Assembly (NCBI GenBank): GCA_035771175.1 | Contig: CM069600.1 | Span: 2,075,501-2,139,500, forward strand | From: Paratinospora sagittata | Taxonomy: Eukaryota; Streptophyta; Magnoliopsida; Ranunculales; Menispermaceae | Length of the DNA stretch: 64,000 nt | Reading direction: 5' to 3' | In this document: positions 45,482-57,333 of the stretch, one piece after another | Position numbering within the stretch: the first letter of the stretch is position 1 | Layout of the letters: each line of letters opens with the position of its first letter | Program-made: the position numbers and the translations under genes | The notes under the pieces: generated by a model | Told to the model about the DNA's origin: nothing | The model's input: only the letters and a program-made list of their open reading frames with translations | Databases searched by the model: none

Positions 45482-46412
45482 TGGAATCTCAACTTATGTG
45501 GATTCCAACATGGTACTCTCTCTTTCTCAAACACACAAGCACTTGTGTGAATGTGAGTTGGTGTATTTGATGTGGATGTTTGTGTTTTGTATTATCCTTG
45601 CAACTGTAGGACCACTTTAAGCCCTTGTTCAATACCCCAATTGTACTTTATATTCCAATCATTGTTGTCAAACAAAAACCATCCATTTTAACATTATTTT
45701 TCCAATGGAGTAATTCTTTAGTGGTTATGTGGGGTCTTTTTGTGAACTGCAAATTGAACTATCATCTTCAAGTTTAGGTCAATGTTTCCTAATCAAGGAG
45801 CTTGATATTGGAATTATCTTTTTGTGAATGACCATCTACAAAAAACTTATTTTGTACTTAAATCATTACATGCACTCCTTGCATGAGCATATGTAGAAGT
45901 TTGAATAGGTAGGTAGGAGATACTATCTAGTAACGTCAAAGTTGCTTATCCAATAGGAAGAACTATTAGAGATTTTTGGATTTATGAGAGCAACATAGAA
46001 AATATAGTTGATCTGATCTATATGGTTATGTTTTATTGTAAGTTTGGGATTTTTCTATTATCTTTCTTTTAAGTGAGGAATAGTACAAGATAATTGATTT
46101 TCTTACAAGCGAAGAATTTATATAGAGTACAAGATAACTTGGTGAGGAAGATACAACATGTGCAAAAGATGTGCTTATAGTAAATTGAAGGTTTTGGACC
46201 AGCAAGTTTGGAGCAAAGCAATTGAAACTGATACTTGCGAAGACCTTAGTAAGAACTAAGAATTCAACAGTTTGTTCAATTGAAGGAATAAATTGCACTC
46301 AATGAATTCTAGAAGTGACCTTCTCACTAACAAAATGGTAGTCTAAATGTCTTTAATTTGAGCATGAAACACTATATTGGACTAAGATTATCACAATATA
46401 ATGGATAGTTGT
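45482..46412. other. 3' flank of the METTL25-like gene
   Basis: Contains the presumed 3' UTR after the TGA at 45479-45481. No canonical AATAAA was singled out. Nothing else is recognised up to the LINE at 46428. Confidence 0.5.
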
Positions 46413-46427
46413 AGTAGTGTTTTGTAG

Positions 46428-47458
46428 TTTTTTTTTTAAAAAGAAACTATAAATTATATATATGTATTAATTGTAAGATTGTAAGAGCTGTACAAAGATA
46501 GTGCAACAAAAAACAACTAACTCGACGACTTATATGGATACAAAATGGTCCCATCCTCCAAGCCAATCTCCTAGGGCGTATCCCATGGACAATGAGTTAT
46601 TTGCAACCCAGAAAGAGGTAGCATTTGGGACTTTTCCCATACTCTAGCAACAAAACAAAATTCATCATGAAAGACTGTTAGTCCTCTCTTTCCACAAACA
46701 TACCACCCTCCAGTGATCCCGCCACGAGGGTTGAATAGAGTTCATGAAAGGGAAGATATCCAAGGAATCCTCTTCCATAATAGCATTGCCCATGACGGGG
46801 AAATGGAAAGGCCATTTATCCCATACCTCTGTAGCTACCGGGCAGCCCCAACAAATATGTCGAATAGACTTCGAAGCCTGACCGCATAAATAGCACCAAT
46901 GCAGGGAGAGGCACATATACGAGAATCGTTCTTGTAACGTGTCACGCCATATTCCACTTCCCATGGCTAGTTACCCAGTTCAAGAATTTAACCTTTGATG
47001 GAACTTTGGCTTTCCAGAGGGCAATATGAGAAGGGGATGAGTGAATGGATAGGTTACTAAGAACAGATGAGTGGAAGGATTTGGTAGAGAAAGAACTGGA
47101 CGGATCCCAAGGCCAGGACACACGATCATCCTCTCTAGATAAATGACACCCCTCTAACATACCAAGTAATGGTACCACGTCATTGTTCTCACGAGAGGAA
47201 AAATGCCTGCCTAGATGAAAATCCCAAGTCAAGGTAGAATCCCCGGGGTTTCTAAGAAAGTCACGTACAGGCCTATTTTGAAGTCTGGACTGTCGGTATA
47301 GGTTAGGGAAGAGGGACTGTAGAGTATTATTCCCACACCAAAGGTCTTCCCAAAAACGAATGATATCTCCCTTTCCAAGTTCAAATCTAATAAGAGGCAA
47401 GAAGGCAAGGTAAATAAATGAGATAAATTTTCATGGGCTCCTAAAGGTACCTCTATAG
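46428..47458 (-). mobile_element. 5'-truncated L1 LINE, minus strand, 15-bp target duplication
   Basis: Direct repeats AGTAGTGTTTTG(T/G)AG at 46413-46427 and 47459-47473 (one mismatch) flank it. The poly-A lies at the left (poly-T on the plus strand), as expected for minus orientation. Translation gives LGKGDIIRFWEDLWCG, KAKVPSKVKFLNWV and the zinc-finger CYLCGQASKSIRHICWGC of ORF2, with frame breaks near 46950. Confidence 0.9.
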
Positions 47459-47933
47459 AGTAGTGTTTTGGAGTTTGCGAAGGATAAAAACATAATAGAA
47501 GTGACAATGCTTGAAAAGGGCACATCTCATGATATGAATTTGGGTGTATACATAAAATTATGTGACTCTTTGTGCGTGAAGAAAGGGAAATTGAGTATAA
47601 AAGGAAAGATCATTAAAAAAATTGCGCCGTTTTGCTGGGGATTGGTTTTCCACAGATAGACTTCAACTTACGCTATGAACAAACAATGTTTAGGGACCTA
47701 TGCTTGTTGGTTCCTTGTTATAGTGTTTTTTTTTTTTTCTTTACCATGAGAACTTCCTGTCCTCCTCTGTTGTATCCTTGCGATTGTTATTATTAACATT
47801 TTATCATCATCATCATCATTTCCTGTCCAAAGAAAAAGCAAATTGTTGGCCTATTAGATGAACTAAAAAACATATTTTGGAAGGACAGTTTCTGTTAATT
47901 GAAAAGGTAGTTTCAATGAATTAAAAACGTGGA

Positions 47934-48772
47934 AACCTATCAGTAGGAGAGCTTAATGAAATTGATCTATTTTTGGAAACCCTTAGTCATAGTCGTTTCT
48001 CTAGTTGCCAAGAGAGGCTTAGATGGTCTTTAGGTCCGTCTGGATCCTTTACATGTAAGTCTTTTTTTTTTTTATCACCTGATTGATGACCCAATACTTC
48101 CCCCCCTCCCCATTTTCAAAAGTTTTTGGAATGCTTGGATCCCATCAAAAGTAAAGGTGTTTGGGTGGCTCTTAGCTCATGGAAAACTCAACACAATGGA
48201 TGTGCTTCAAAGACGGTTCCCTTCTTTATACATTTCTCCACATTGTTGATCATCTTTTCTTGCGGTGTAGGGTGTCTACGAATGGGGGGTGCTCATTGAC
48301 GGGGAAATTGTATCTCATTCATCATTGCATGAATGCATGTCCCTTGACCATTTGTCTCTCTGCTTGGGTAGAGCCAAGGAAGGTTGGAGAATAGCGGTGT
48401 TTGCAACTCTTTGGGCATTATGGCTGGAGAGGAATATAAGGGTTTTTAAGTGTCGATCTTTAGATTGCCTGAGTATTTGGGAAGGAGCTATGTGGCAAGC
48501 TTGTAATTGGGTAGCATGTTCAAAATTTAATGGGAGATTTTCTGTTCTGGATTGGTGGAGGTGTTGGGCGAGTTTTTTTTAGGTGGTTGTGGATCGATAG
48601 GGTGTGTTTTTCTGCCTGTCAGAGGGTTTGGAGTTTTCTGTTTTTGTTATCTCCCTTTTGTTTGTGTTCTTTGCTTATGTGGTGCATCTCTGATGCCCTA
48701 ACTTGTACATATTTCTTCATTTTAATACAAGCTTTTTTTCCTCTCAAAAAAAAAAAAAGAAAAAAAAAAAGA
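47934..48772 (+). mobile_element. 5'-truncated L1 LINE with 16-bp target duplication
   Basis: GAATT(A/G)AAAACGTGGA at 47918-47933 and 48773-48788 (one mismatch) bounds a fragment encoding [19 protein letters not shown] and FATLWALWLERNIRVFK, with a long A-tail (about 48746-48772). Several stops and frameshifts. Confidence 0.9.
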
Positions 48773-48788
48773 GAATTGAAAACGTGGA

Positions 48789-50549
48789 GACAACCTCATG
48801 AGATGCAGGGTAAGGATACGTACAATAGACTCAAAAGTTGTCCGACAGGCAACCCTTTCTTGGGACCCTGCATAGGCGGGAGCTTTATGCAACATGCTAC
48901 ATTTTTCCTAGTTTTGATGAATCGTAAACTAACTCATTGAACTAACACTGTCTTAAAAAGATGATTCCATGGAATTGAAATCATCTTTCTAGAAGAAGTT
49001 TCTAACTTGGGCTGTAATTTTCATCACTTGGCATCAATTTGACGTTGATTAGATGTCTAACATGGAAAAACTACTTAAGATTTTGAATTATGTTTTGAAT
49101 AATAGTGTTTTAGTAATCATCTTGCCGAAAATGGTCATCTTTATGATGTTCTGTTTGCTGTGTGCTTGTTTAGTGGTGGCAAGGATGGTAAGTCTTCTCC
49201 TAATCACCAAGTTGTTTTTCTTGGACTTATCCTACCTACCCAAGAATTAATGTATACATTGATCTAGGGACTTGTTTAGAAACTAAACAAACAAGTTACT
49301 AACTAAAATGACTTTATTTACCTAGCATCCTCTGGGAATGAATAAAATATGCATTGATTCATTCTTCTTGACAATTTGTATCATAAGAAGAATCACCTCT
49401 TGCTTTGAAAATTAAGCAAGATTTTGTAATATTTTAATGCTCTCTTCAATAATTCATTTGAGAATAATTCAACAAAAGCCTATTTCTTATGTTCCCGTTA
49501 CATCAAGCTTGCACAGCTCTCTTTTTTGTAGCAGTTCTCGTACAAGCATTCCCAGTTTATGGTGGAAAGAAAAGGAGTAGTACATTCCAATAGGTTAATC
49601 TTCATCATTCTTACTCTTGTAATTGTGGATTTTGGAGGTACCTTGATCATTGTTTTATTATGTGAACCGTTTACAGCACCAGCTAGGTCCAGTAACTTGC
49701 TTTGGCATTCCTATACATCCTGTAAAACCTAAGGTTTACTTATGATTTTGGTTTCTTGATTCATGCACTAAAACACTTTTTTAATCCATTTGCCGCATGT
49801 TTTCATCCTGGTGTTTAGCAATATTTACAACCAAACAGATGGGAAAATGCCCAGTAATCATGCGCGTCTTCAAGTCAAATCCTTAAGCTTAACACAGTGG
49901 ATAGTTATGACTTTTGATCATTTGACAGGCTGACTTTTCTCACCTTTGGTAAAGAGCAGAGATACTGTGAAAGGTAACTCCACTCACATGCCTGTTTATA
50001 ATACTGCTATTAGACAATGCTATGATGTCATTCCTAGTTAGTCCATACTGTAAACTCCAAGAAGCATGAAAATTAAGTTTTTTTCTTCATTAAACTATGT
50101 AATTAGAGGATGACCAATGACCCTGTCCCCAATTAGGAAAAAAGGGTAAGAAGCCTTAATCTCATAATTTGACTTGGTTAAAGAGTTAGGTAAAAAGCAT
50201 AATCAGTGAGTGTCCATCTGACTGGACAGAAGGCACGTCGGCAGCACTGCAACTGTGTTAACTAACATGTTTATATTGAGATGACATCTGGGGTTTGGAA
50301 TCTACTGGTAATAGAGCTTAAAATATTTCAACCATTATTCAGTAGGATATGGGTGCTTTGTATCAGGTTTTTCAAATTAGAGTTTGCTTCCAACCTCATT
50401 TTAGTTTCTAAATCCTTAATTAGACATGTGAAGGGCCATTCAAACTTGATCTTAAGTGGACTTTTGAGGATAGTATTCATATTCATTCTCAAGTACTTGA
50501 CAAACAATACCTCAATTTAAAGTCTTTCTCCCAAAGAAAGAAAGAAAAA
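48789..50549. other. Intergenic, nothing recognised
   Basis: Only short ORFs without recognisable domains (49053-49250, 50281-50520). No repeat or RNA feature seen. Confidence 0.5.
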
Positions 50550-50757
50550 AAAACGTCGTATCGGATCCCAGTGACTTTAGAACCCTAAGGTTGTAGGTTC
50601 AATTCTTACCACTGTCTCACCTTAAGGGGTGAGGGAGATTAATGGGTCTAAAATGAAACTGATACATCTTTGAGAGTACGATTTTGTGGTGGAGCTAATT
50701 ATACAATTAACTACTAACATTGTATTTTCTAAAAATAAAAATAAAATAAAATAAAAA
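50550..50757 (+). mobile_element. tRNA-derived SINE, same family as 13096-13290
   Basis: CAGTGACTTTAGAACCCTAA, then the B-box-like GTAGGTTCAATTC, then GATTAATGGGTC and the 3' end ACTACTAACATTG with an A-rich tail (AAAATAAAAATAAAATAAAA). The order of these blocks matches the SINE in the Gypsy LTR. A 3'-end fragment also occurs at about 57814-57842, minus strand. Confidence 0.78.
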
Positions 50758-50777
50758 CTTGGATAGTGCCACACTGT

Positions 50778-51212
50778 TAGGGGTGTTCATGGGTTGAGTT
50801 GGGTCAGGTTTCGGTCAAATACCAACTCAACCCAATCCAATGAGTTCGGGTTAGTTTAGGTCGAGTTGGTCAAATTAATCAACTAATATATTGATTACAA
50901 AATAATATTTTATAAAATTATATGTAAGTCAAATGCGAATATTATGATAGTCATTAAGATGATTTCTTTTATATTATTTACATTATAAAATTTTGGCTAA
51001 TTTAATCATGGCAAATGTTTAGGATGAAAATAATGAATACAGTAATAACTATTATTTTTTATTAGTTCGGATTGATTTAGGCAGATTATAAAATCTTGAT
51101 CCGACTCAAACAAAATTGGATTACAAATTTATAGATCCAAATCAACTCAATCGACATATAAACCCATCACAACCCAAAAGATTTTGATTGGTCGGTAGGA
51201 TGAACACTCCTA
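50778..51212. mobile_element. Non-autonomous hAT transposon, 435 bp
   Basis: Inverted ends TAGGGGTGTTCAT and ATGAACACTCCTA; flanks CACACTGT and CACACGAT are a degraded 8-bp target duplication (6 of 8). Subterminal GGGTTGAGTTGGGTC-type repeats. No coding sequence. It sits next to the SINE's A-tail. Confidence 0.82.
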
Positions 51213-51638
51213 CACACGATATACAAGTTGATATACTAATTGTTAGGTCATACGGTTCAAGTGTTGGAATTCGAATAGAGATAATACGACTTTGGGAGGC
51301 AGGACCTTTCAAAATAAATTAAGAAAAAAATTAAGTAATTAGTAATAATGAAAGATGGTGTGTTGAATTTTTAGTTCATTTAATAGGTGATATGATTTTC
51401 AAATATATGGTGTTATTGTCTTGTTGTCTATTGTCATGGAATAGTTGCCCCTTAGGAAACTCGGATTTTTCTTCTTATTCTTCTTCCTCGAAGGTAGCAA
51501 AATTAAGTAAAGAAGAAAATAGAGGATTTACATCATTAATTATGTCAATTCGTTTCTCTTCTATTTATCCAAAATGTATTTTCAATCCCAGCCCATCTTT
51601 TTTATAGCTGAGAAGATATATTTTATACGTTTAAACTT

Positions 51639-51663
51639 TATATATATATATATATATATATAT

Positions 51664-51698
<35 letters not shown>

Positions 51699-51699
51699 T
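51639..51699. repeat. Compound (TA)n-(TTTA)n microsatellite
   Basis: About 12 TA units followed by about 9 TTTA units. The surrounding 51221-52500 is otherwise without a recognised feature, apart from A-runs at about 52078-52096 and 52123. Confidence 0.93.
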
Positions 51700-52504
51700 G
51701 TTATTTGTGAAGTCAAAACTTCTTAATTTAGGCTGTGTTATTTTTATTACAAATTACCCATTAAATTTTATTTATTTTTTGTCATTTTCAACCTCTTTAT
51801 ATTTTTTATTTTATTTTATTTTATTGATAATGTTTAGCCTCTCTTTATTCAAGTGAAAGGCACTTACATGTTACTCAAAGTCAGGTAGCATCGTTGAATG
51901 AAGGACAAGGTATAAATCGTGGTTGAGGGATAAAGTTTTCACTTTGAGTCTAAATTCGTGTTTACATTTATTCGTACACTTTAAGAAATGACGTTCAACA
52001 ACTTCTGTAGTTCTTGACTTCAGAATAGTTTTACTCCTGCAAAGAGGTTAGCGGCGACACAAAGGGTCAGATACTAAAAAAAAAAAAAAAAAAAAGGCAC
52101 CTGTCTGTTATATAATTTATGCAAAAAAAAAAAAAAATCTTAATAATTCTAACAAAGCCTTTTTCGGTCTTCATGTTAATAATAGTTCATGGGAATAACC
52201 ACTTAAATCTAACAAAGTTGAGAATGTCTATTAGGTGTATATACACCTAATATACAGTTTGAAAGTAATAATTGTATGGAGCTAATCTATCAGTCTCCAC
52301 TCATCATAGAAGCAACATATATTTGATTAATAGGTGGCTTCTTTTATCTTGTACTGAACCGGGAATCCGGTTCATCCAAACTGGCCGGGGCCTAATTGTC
52401 AAAATGCCAGCTAAAACACACCTCAATACTCTGTGGGTACCACACCACCTTGATGAGAGTCCAAAATTTCATGGTCAGCAAATTTGGGAGTAACAGGTGA
52501 AATA

Positions 52505-52625
52505 ACGTCAGCATGACACGTGGGCTCCGTCCCTCTCAATTAAAATAATTAGAAAATAACAAGAAATTAATCTACTAATGAAATCCTTCCTCCTCTCAAT
52601 CTCAGTTGACTTATATGATATATAT
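52505..52625 (+). promoter_or_regulatory. Upstream region of the NAC gene: G-box and TATA-like stretch
   Basis: ACACGTGGGC contains a G-box/ABRE core CACGTG at 52517-52522, with an ACGTCA (TGACG complement) just before it at 52505-52510. TATATGATATATAT follows at about 52612-52625, roughly 115 bp before the ATG. These are common plant promoter motifs; stress or hormone response is only a possibility. Confidence 0.4.
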
Positions 52626-52735
52626 CTCCTTCTATTCTCTCTATTTATTGTCCATTTGAAAGGCTTTCTTTTGGGTTCTCTCTCATTTATTTCTTCACTT
52701 TTTATCTAAATTTTAATCTCTCTATTGAAACAAAG

Positions 52736-54756
52736 ATGAGATTGTTGAGTATGGTGGAGGCAGAATTGCCTCCGGGGTTTAGGTTTCATCCAAGAGATGA
52801 AGAACTTGTGTGTGATTACTTGATGAAGAAGGTGATGGGCATGAATGGAAATGGAAGTACTGCTTCCCACGGCTTCCCTCTCTTAATGGAAGTTGACTTG
52901 AATAATTGTGAACCTTGGGATCTTCCTGGTAAGAATCACTCATCGATCTTCTTCGTCGTCGTTGTCGTCGTCGTCATTAATCATTAATTTTAATTGTTTG
53001 TATATATCTCTTTCAAATACTATATATTTTGAAGATCACAACATGGGCATGCAAAATCTATATAGAATACATACTATATATGACCCTCCAATCATCATCA
53101 TGAGTATCATAATTATCATTATCATGATCAAGGATAATTTTTATTTTCATTATCAGTACCCTTAGATCTTTATGTTAAAGATCACAGCATGGGTATGCAA
53201 GAACTACATATGATGTGAGCATATTTGGTTAATTGAAATATCCGATATCTAAGATTTTGCTGCTATAAGAATCAAATATTAAATAAATCATTTATATGAC
53301 ATTTTCTTTCTTTCTTTTTTCAATTACAATCTTGCTGACTTGTCAAGTTTTCATTCTTGGGTTGCTTAGTTTTTATTAAGAGCCCTATTAAAGAAATCTC
53401 AACTATATTGATCATCAAATATTAAACAATTTTGATGATCCTACCTTGATTGTTAAGTCAATATAGTGTTTTTTTTATTTATTTAATTTTATATATATCT
53501 TCCTATTTAAATCATGGTTTTCAATTGACATTTTTCAGCAGTAGTTAGTAATCTTGACATATGACTTGACGTGTCACTTGAGTAATTTTTTAAGAAAAAA
53601 ATGCATTTTTTTTATTCAAAATTGGAGCTATTATTGGTCAATGGTACTTAATAGCAACCTATCACTAGCGTGTTTTGAATTTACAGTCTTCATCTTTTTT
53701 TCCTTCGTTGTAATACAATGATATATATACCGTGTTCATGTTCATCATTTGTATACGCTAATCATACAGATTTGAGGATTTTCTTCTTTCTTTTGTAAGA
53801 TTACATGAAATGTTGTTTCTTATTTAATTTAAATGTGGGTCAGAAGCAGCAAGTGTTGGGGGAAAGGAATGGTACTTCTACAGCCAACTTGATAGAAAGT
53901 ACGCAACAGGACTGAGAACAAATCGTGCAACAGAATCAGGATACTGGAAAGCTACTGGAAAAGACAGGAAAATCACTCGCAACGGCATCTTAGTAGGTAT
54001 GAAAAAAACCCTAGTTTTCTATCAAGGAAGAGCACCAAAAGGAAGAAAGACAAATTGGGTCATGCATGAACATAGGATCGAAGGACCCACTCAACCAACA
54101 AAACACTCTTTACAGGTTTTTATTTACTTCTCGTCCCTTAATCCTGACAATCTATATAATTTTTCATGGTGAAGGCATTTTCGTTCATAAAAATGTTTTT
54201 ACGATCCAAAATCGTACTATGTTAATGTGGGGTATAGTGAGCGGTAGGTATTTTTTTTTCTTTCTCTCTGTCTTATGATATGGTAATGATGAGTGCTAAA
54301 ACGACTCAAAATACATATTCAACTTAAGCTGATGTGACAAAACACTATATCACCACATCACGCGAGAAAAAAAAAATAAAGACCCACCGCTCACTATACA
54401 CTAAATTGGTATGAGTATAGTTTTGAGTATAATTTTTGGGTCATTAAAGCTTTTTTGTATGATATGATTTGCTGTATTGCCACGAAAGCATAAGTATATT
54501 TTTGAGTATATATTTGTGGATCGTTTTAGCATTCCTCCTTTGCAAAAGTACTAAATTGCTTCTCAAAAGTGTATCACAATATATATATATATATATTTAT
54601 TTATTTATTTATTTGAAGAAGTGTATCATAATATTAAGAAGGGCAAAAATAGCAATTTTATATTTAACTAATTTTTTAATTAATATAAAAAAAATTAGAT
54701 TTCTCTTGTATATTCTACCTTTATAACTTTCACCATGCTACTCTTATGTACATACC

Positions 54757-54793
<37 letters not shown>

Positions 54794-55511
54794 GAAACAA
54801 CTGTGTTCTTTTATTTACATCTAAAGACATAAATATACATATTATTTTCTTGTAAAATACTTACTTTATTTTAATCAATAAATGACAAAAATAGCATACA
54901 ATTGTGTGTATATATATATGAAATGATTGTAATTAGTTAGGCTTTTTATGATATTAATTTTGACAATCTTCTATTCCTCTTTCTTTTCTTGTCTTTTTTT
55001 TTTTTTTTGTAATTTATGTGAACAGGAAGATTGGGTCTTATGTAGAGTATTCTACAAAAGCAACAACAAGAGGATTTCAACCAAATCTAATCTTGATCAG
55101 GAAGACTATTGTGATAAGGAGCCAACCTCTTCATCATCTCTCCCACCATTAACATCAACAGACTCTCCCAATTACATCATTTTGGCCCAAACTCCACCAA
55201 ATGCCAAAGAGTTTGTGCAAGTGCCCTGCTTCTCCATGTCAACATCATCACACCAAATTACTAACCCTAACCACTCCAACTTGGCCCAAATCATTCCTAC
55301 GAGTGATCATTTGGCCCACTTTAATGGCTTGCCTCAGTTTGATGCAGACCCATTTGCTTGTGACAACAAGATGATGAAACTAGTTCTTGATCACCTCACA
55401 AAGTTGGAGGGCAAAACAAAGGGGAATTTATCAATTACATCTAGTTTTGGTGAATGCAGCTCAGGAAACCACTTACCTGTAATGGATTTTCCAACTATGA
55501 TAAATTATTAG
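52736..55511 (+). CDS. NAC1: NAC transcription factor, NAC1 (NAC021/022) type
   Basis: Three exons: 52736-52928, 53844-54115, 55026-55511 (951 nt, 316 residues), all introns GT-AG with matching phases (1 and 0). The NAC DNA-binding domain fills exons 1-2 and the start of exon 3: [19 protein letters not shown] (subdomain A), [14 protein letters not shown] (B), [20 protein letters not shown] and [13 protein letters not shown] (C), [17 protein letters not shown] and [10 protein letters not shown] (D), [11 protein letters not shown] (E). The order and intron positions are standard for NAC genes. The variable C-terminus holds VPCFS (the miR164 site) and a [12 protein letters not shown] motif similar to Arabidopsis NAC1, a nuclear activator in auxin-dependent lateral root formation. 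A second in-frame ATG at 52751 ([10 protein letters not shown]) is an alternative start. Length matches NAC1 (about 320). Orthology is inferred from the miR164 site and the C-terminal motif. Confidence 0.93.
55216..55236 (+). promoter_or_regulatory. miR164 target site in NAC1-like exon 3
   Basis: The 21-nt stretch, whose core is GTGCCCTGCTTCTCCA, is complementary to the conserved plant miR164 with a single mismatch near its 5' end (A in place of C at 55220). It encodes VPCFS, as in NAC1, CUC1/2 and related genes known to be cleaved by miR164. Regulation is inferred from this conserved site. Confidence 0.92.
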
Positions 55512-57333
55512 ATAAATCATATATAAGAGATTGTTGTGATGCATTATATATATTTCTATATGTTTTTTGTTAGCATTTTAAATGTGTTTCATATGTATTA
55601 AAACTCGAACTTAATGAGAGTAACTTATCATATTTCTTCTTAAAAAAAGGGTCTTGTAGATTTTTATTTTTATTTTTCATTATAAAAATATTCTTATTAT
55701 GTGAATCTTGAAATCCATGGTGAAAAAAAAAATTATCATTATCATTATGGAATTGTGATTGCAAATCTATTTAATGACATGAATGTCATTAGCTAACGAG
55801 GCGTTGGCCTGATGGTAAGCTAGTGAGTGACAAAAACACCGTAAGACGGAGGTCGTGGGTCTGAAACGTTGGGGGAACAGATTGATAAACACGAGTGTGA
55901 CATTATATTTGGTTAGATGTTCTGAAATGTAATAGTATAGAGTTTAAATTTTATTTACAGCAATAGTAATGTTACATTGGCATATAAGTGTTCGAATGCT
56001 ACATTGACATTCATACCAAACATAAAAATATAACATTTAAATAATATTAAATTACCCTAAATTATGTGTTAATGCATGATTTAAAATAATCTAATAGTAT
56101 TCTTATTAAATGAAAATTATTCTACCAATGTCAACCATTAATGTGACTTTTCAACAAGGAGAGAGAACGACGTCCCTTAATGGGTATATAAATGTTCCTA
56201 CCTACAGTCTACGACAAAAGGGATTTCTCCTCAAGCAAAGGGCGCATCCACCCTAACTAGCATTGAAACTCCAACTCTATCTTTATGTGTCACGGATTAA
56301 CTACTTCACCATGCTATCCAGCAATCTCATGACCTTAAAATATACTGAATACTAAATATTTTAAAGACCTTTTGGAATAGAACTTAAAAAAAGTCTTTTG
56401 TTTTTGAAAAAAAAAAAAGATTTCAAGAAAAAATGTTTTTCAAATCTGTTTTTTTTTTTTGAGAATACAGAATATATTTTTTTATTTTTGAAAGCCAAAC
56501 ATAGAATATTTGCCCATAGGGTATCAAACTCAGTTCCTGGATCCACTAATCTCAACACTAATAAGTTTGAATTTATTTTTTTTTGTCCATCTCGTACCCT
56601 ATGCCAACTTAGCTTTTATAAATTTTGTGCAAGCGCTCACCATGACACATGGTTTAAAAAATTGTTGTCTTTTGGCGACTCAAACTCACGAACCATACAA
56701 TATCTGTGGAGCTGGTACCTCATTGCCAGTTGTTTTTTAAATCTTTAAAAACTATTTTTTTATTCAACCCTTATATTCCAAAAACAGTTTTTAAATATTG
56801 TGTTTAAAAAAAATTATTTTTAAATTGTGAACCAAAACCACCCTTTAATAAGTAATTTAACTTGGTTACCGTTGGATGCAAATAGCAAGAGCCAGCACGT
56901 TGTGCTTCCAAAGGCGCTTTTTCAACGGCTCCAAGCGTGGGGGCATTTAAATAATTTATCTACAACGGCTAGTTCGGGCAACTAGTTCATCTGTCCATTC
57001 AACGTCCCTGTAACACTAATCTCCTTGTAAACACGTCATACAAAATGACTTCACGTCCAACGTGTCGGTCTTAAAACATAGGGACGTGAGTTTCAGCAAA
57101 AGCTTGTTAGTACAGAGAATCGGAGCGTTCTTCCTCTCATACTTGCCGTTGGATCCAAAGAAAAGCCACTCTCTCTTCTCCTCTTCTTCAGTGAGACACG
57201 ACCGTTTGAGAGTGCGCTTTTCGATCTGATCATAAAACCCTAGAAACTTTTTGAGTTTTGATCTCACTGAAACTAGGGTTTGTTTGTTTTGTGTGTGTTT
57301 TAGAGAGAGAGAGAGTGAGTGAGTGAGACAACT
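55512..57333. other. Intergenic: NAC 3' flank and VPS2.2 upstream region
   Basis: At about 55797-55875 a stretch with CGTTGGCCTGATGGTAAGCT and GGAGGTCGTGGGTC resembles a decayed SINE head, uncertain. 56380-56830 is A/T-run-rich without a recognised element. Just before 57334 there is a CT-rich tract (57170-57200) and GAGAGAGAGTGAGTGAGTGA (57304-57326), a likely 5' leader of the VPS2.2 gene. No TATA box is clear. Confidence 0.45.
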
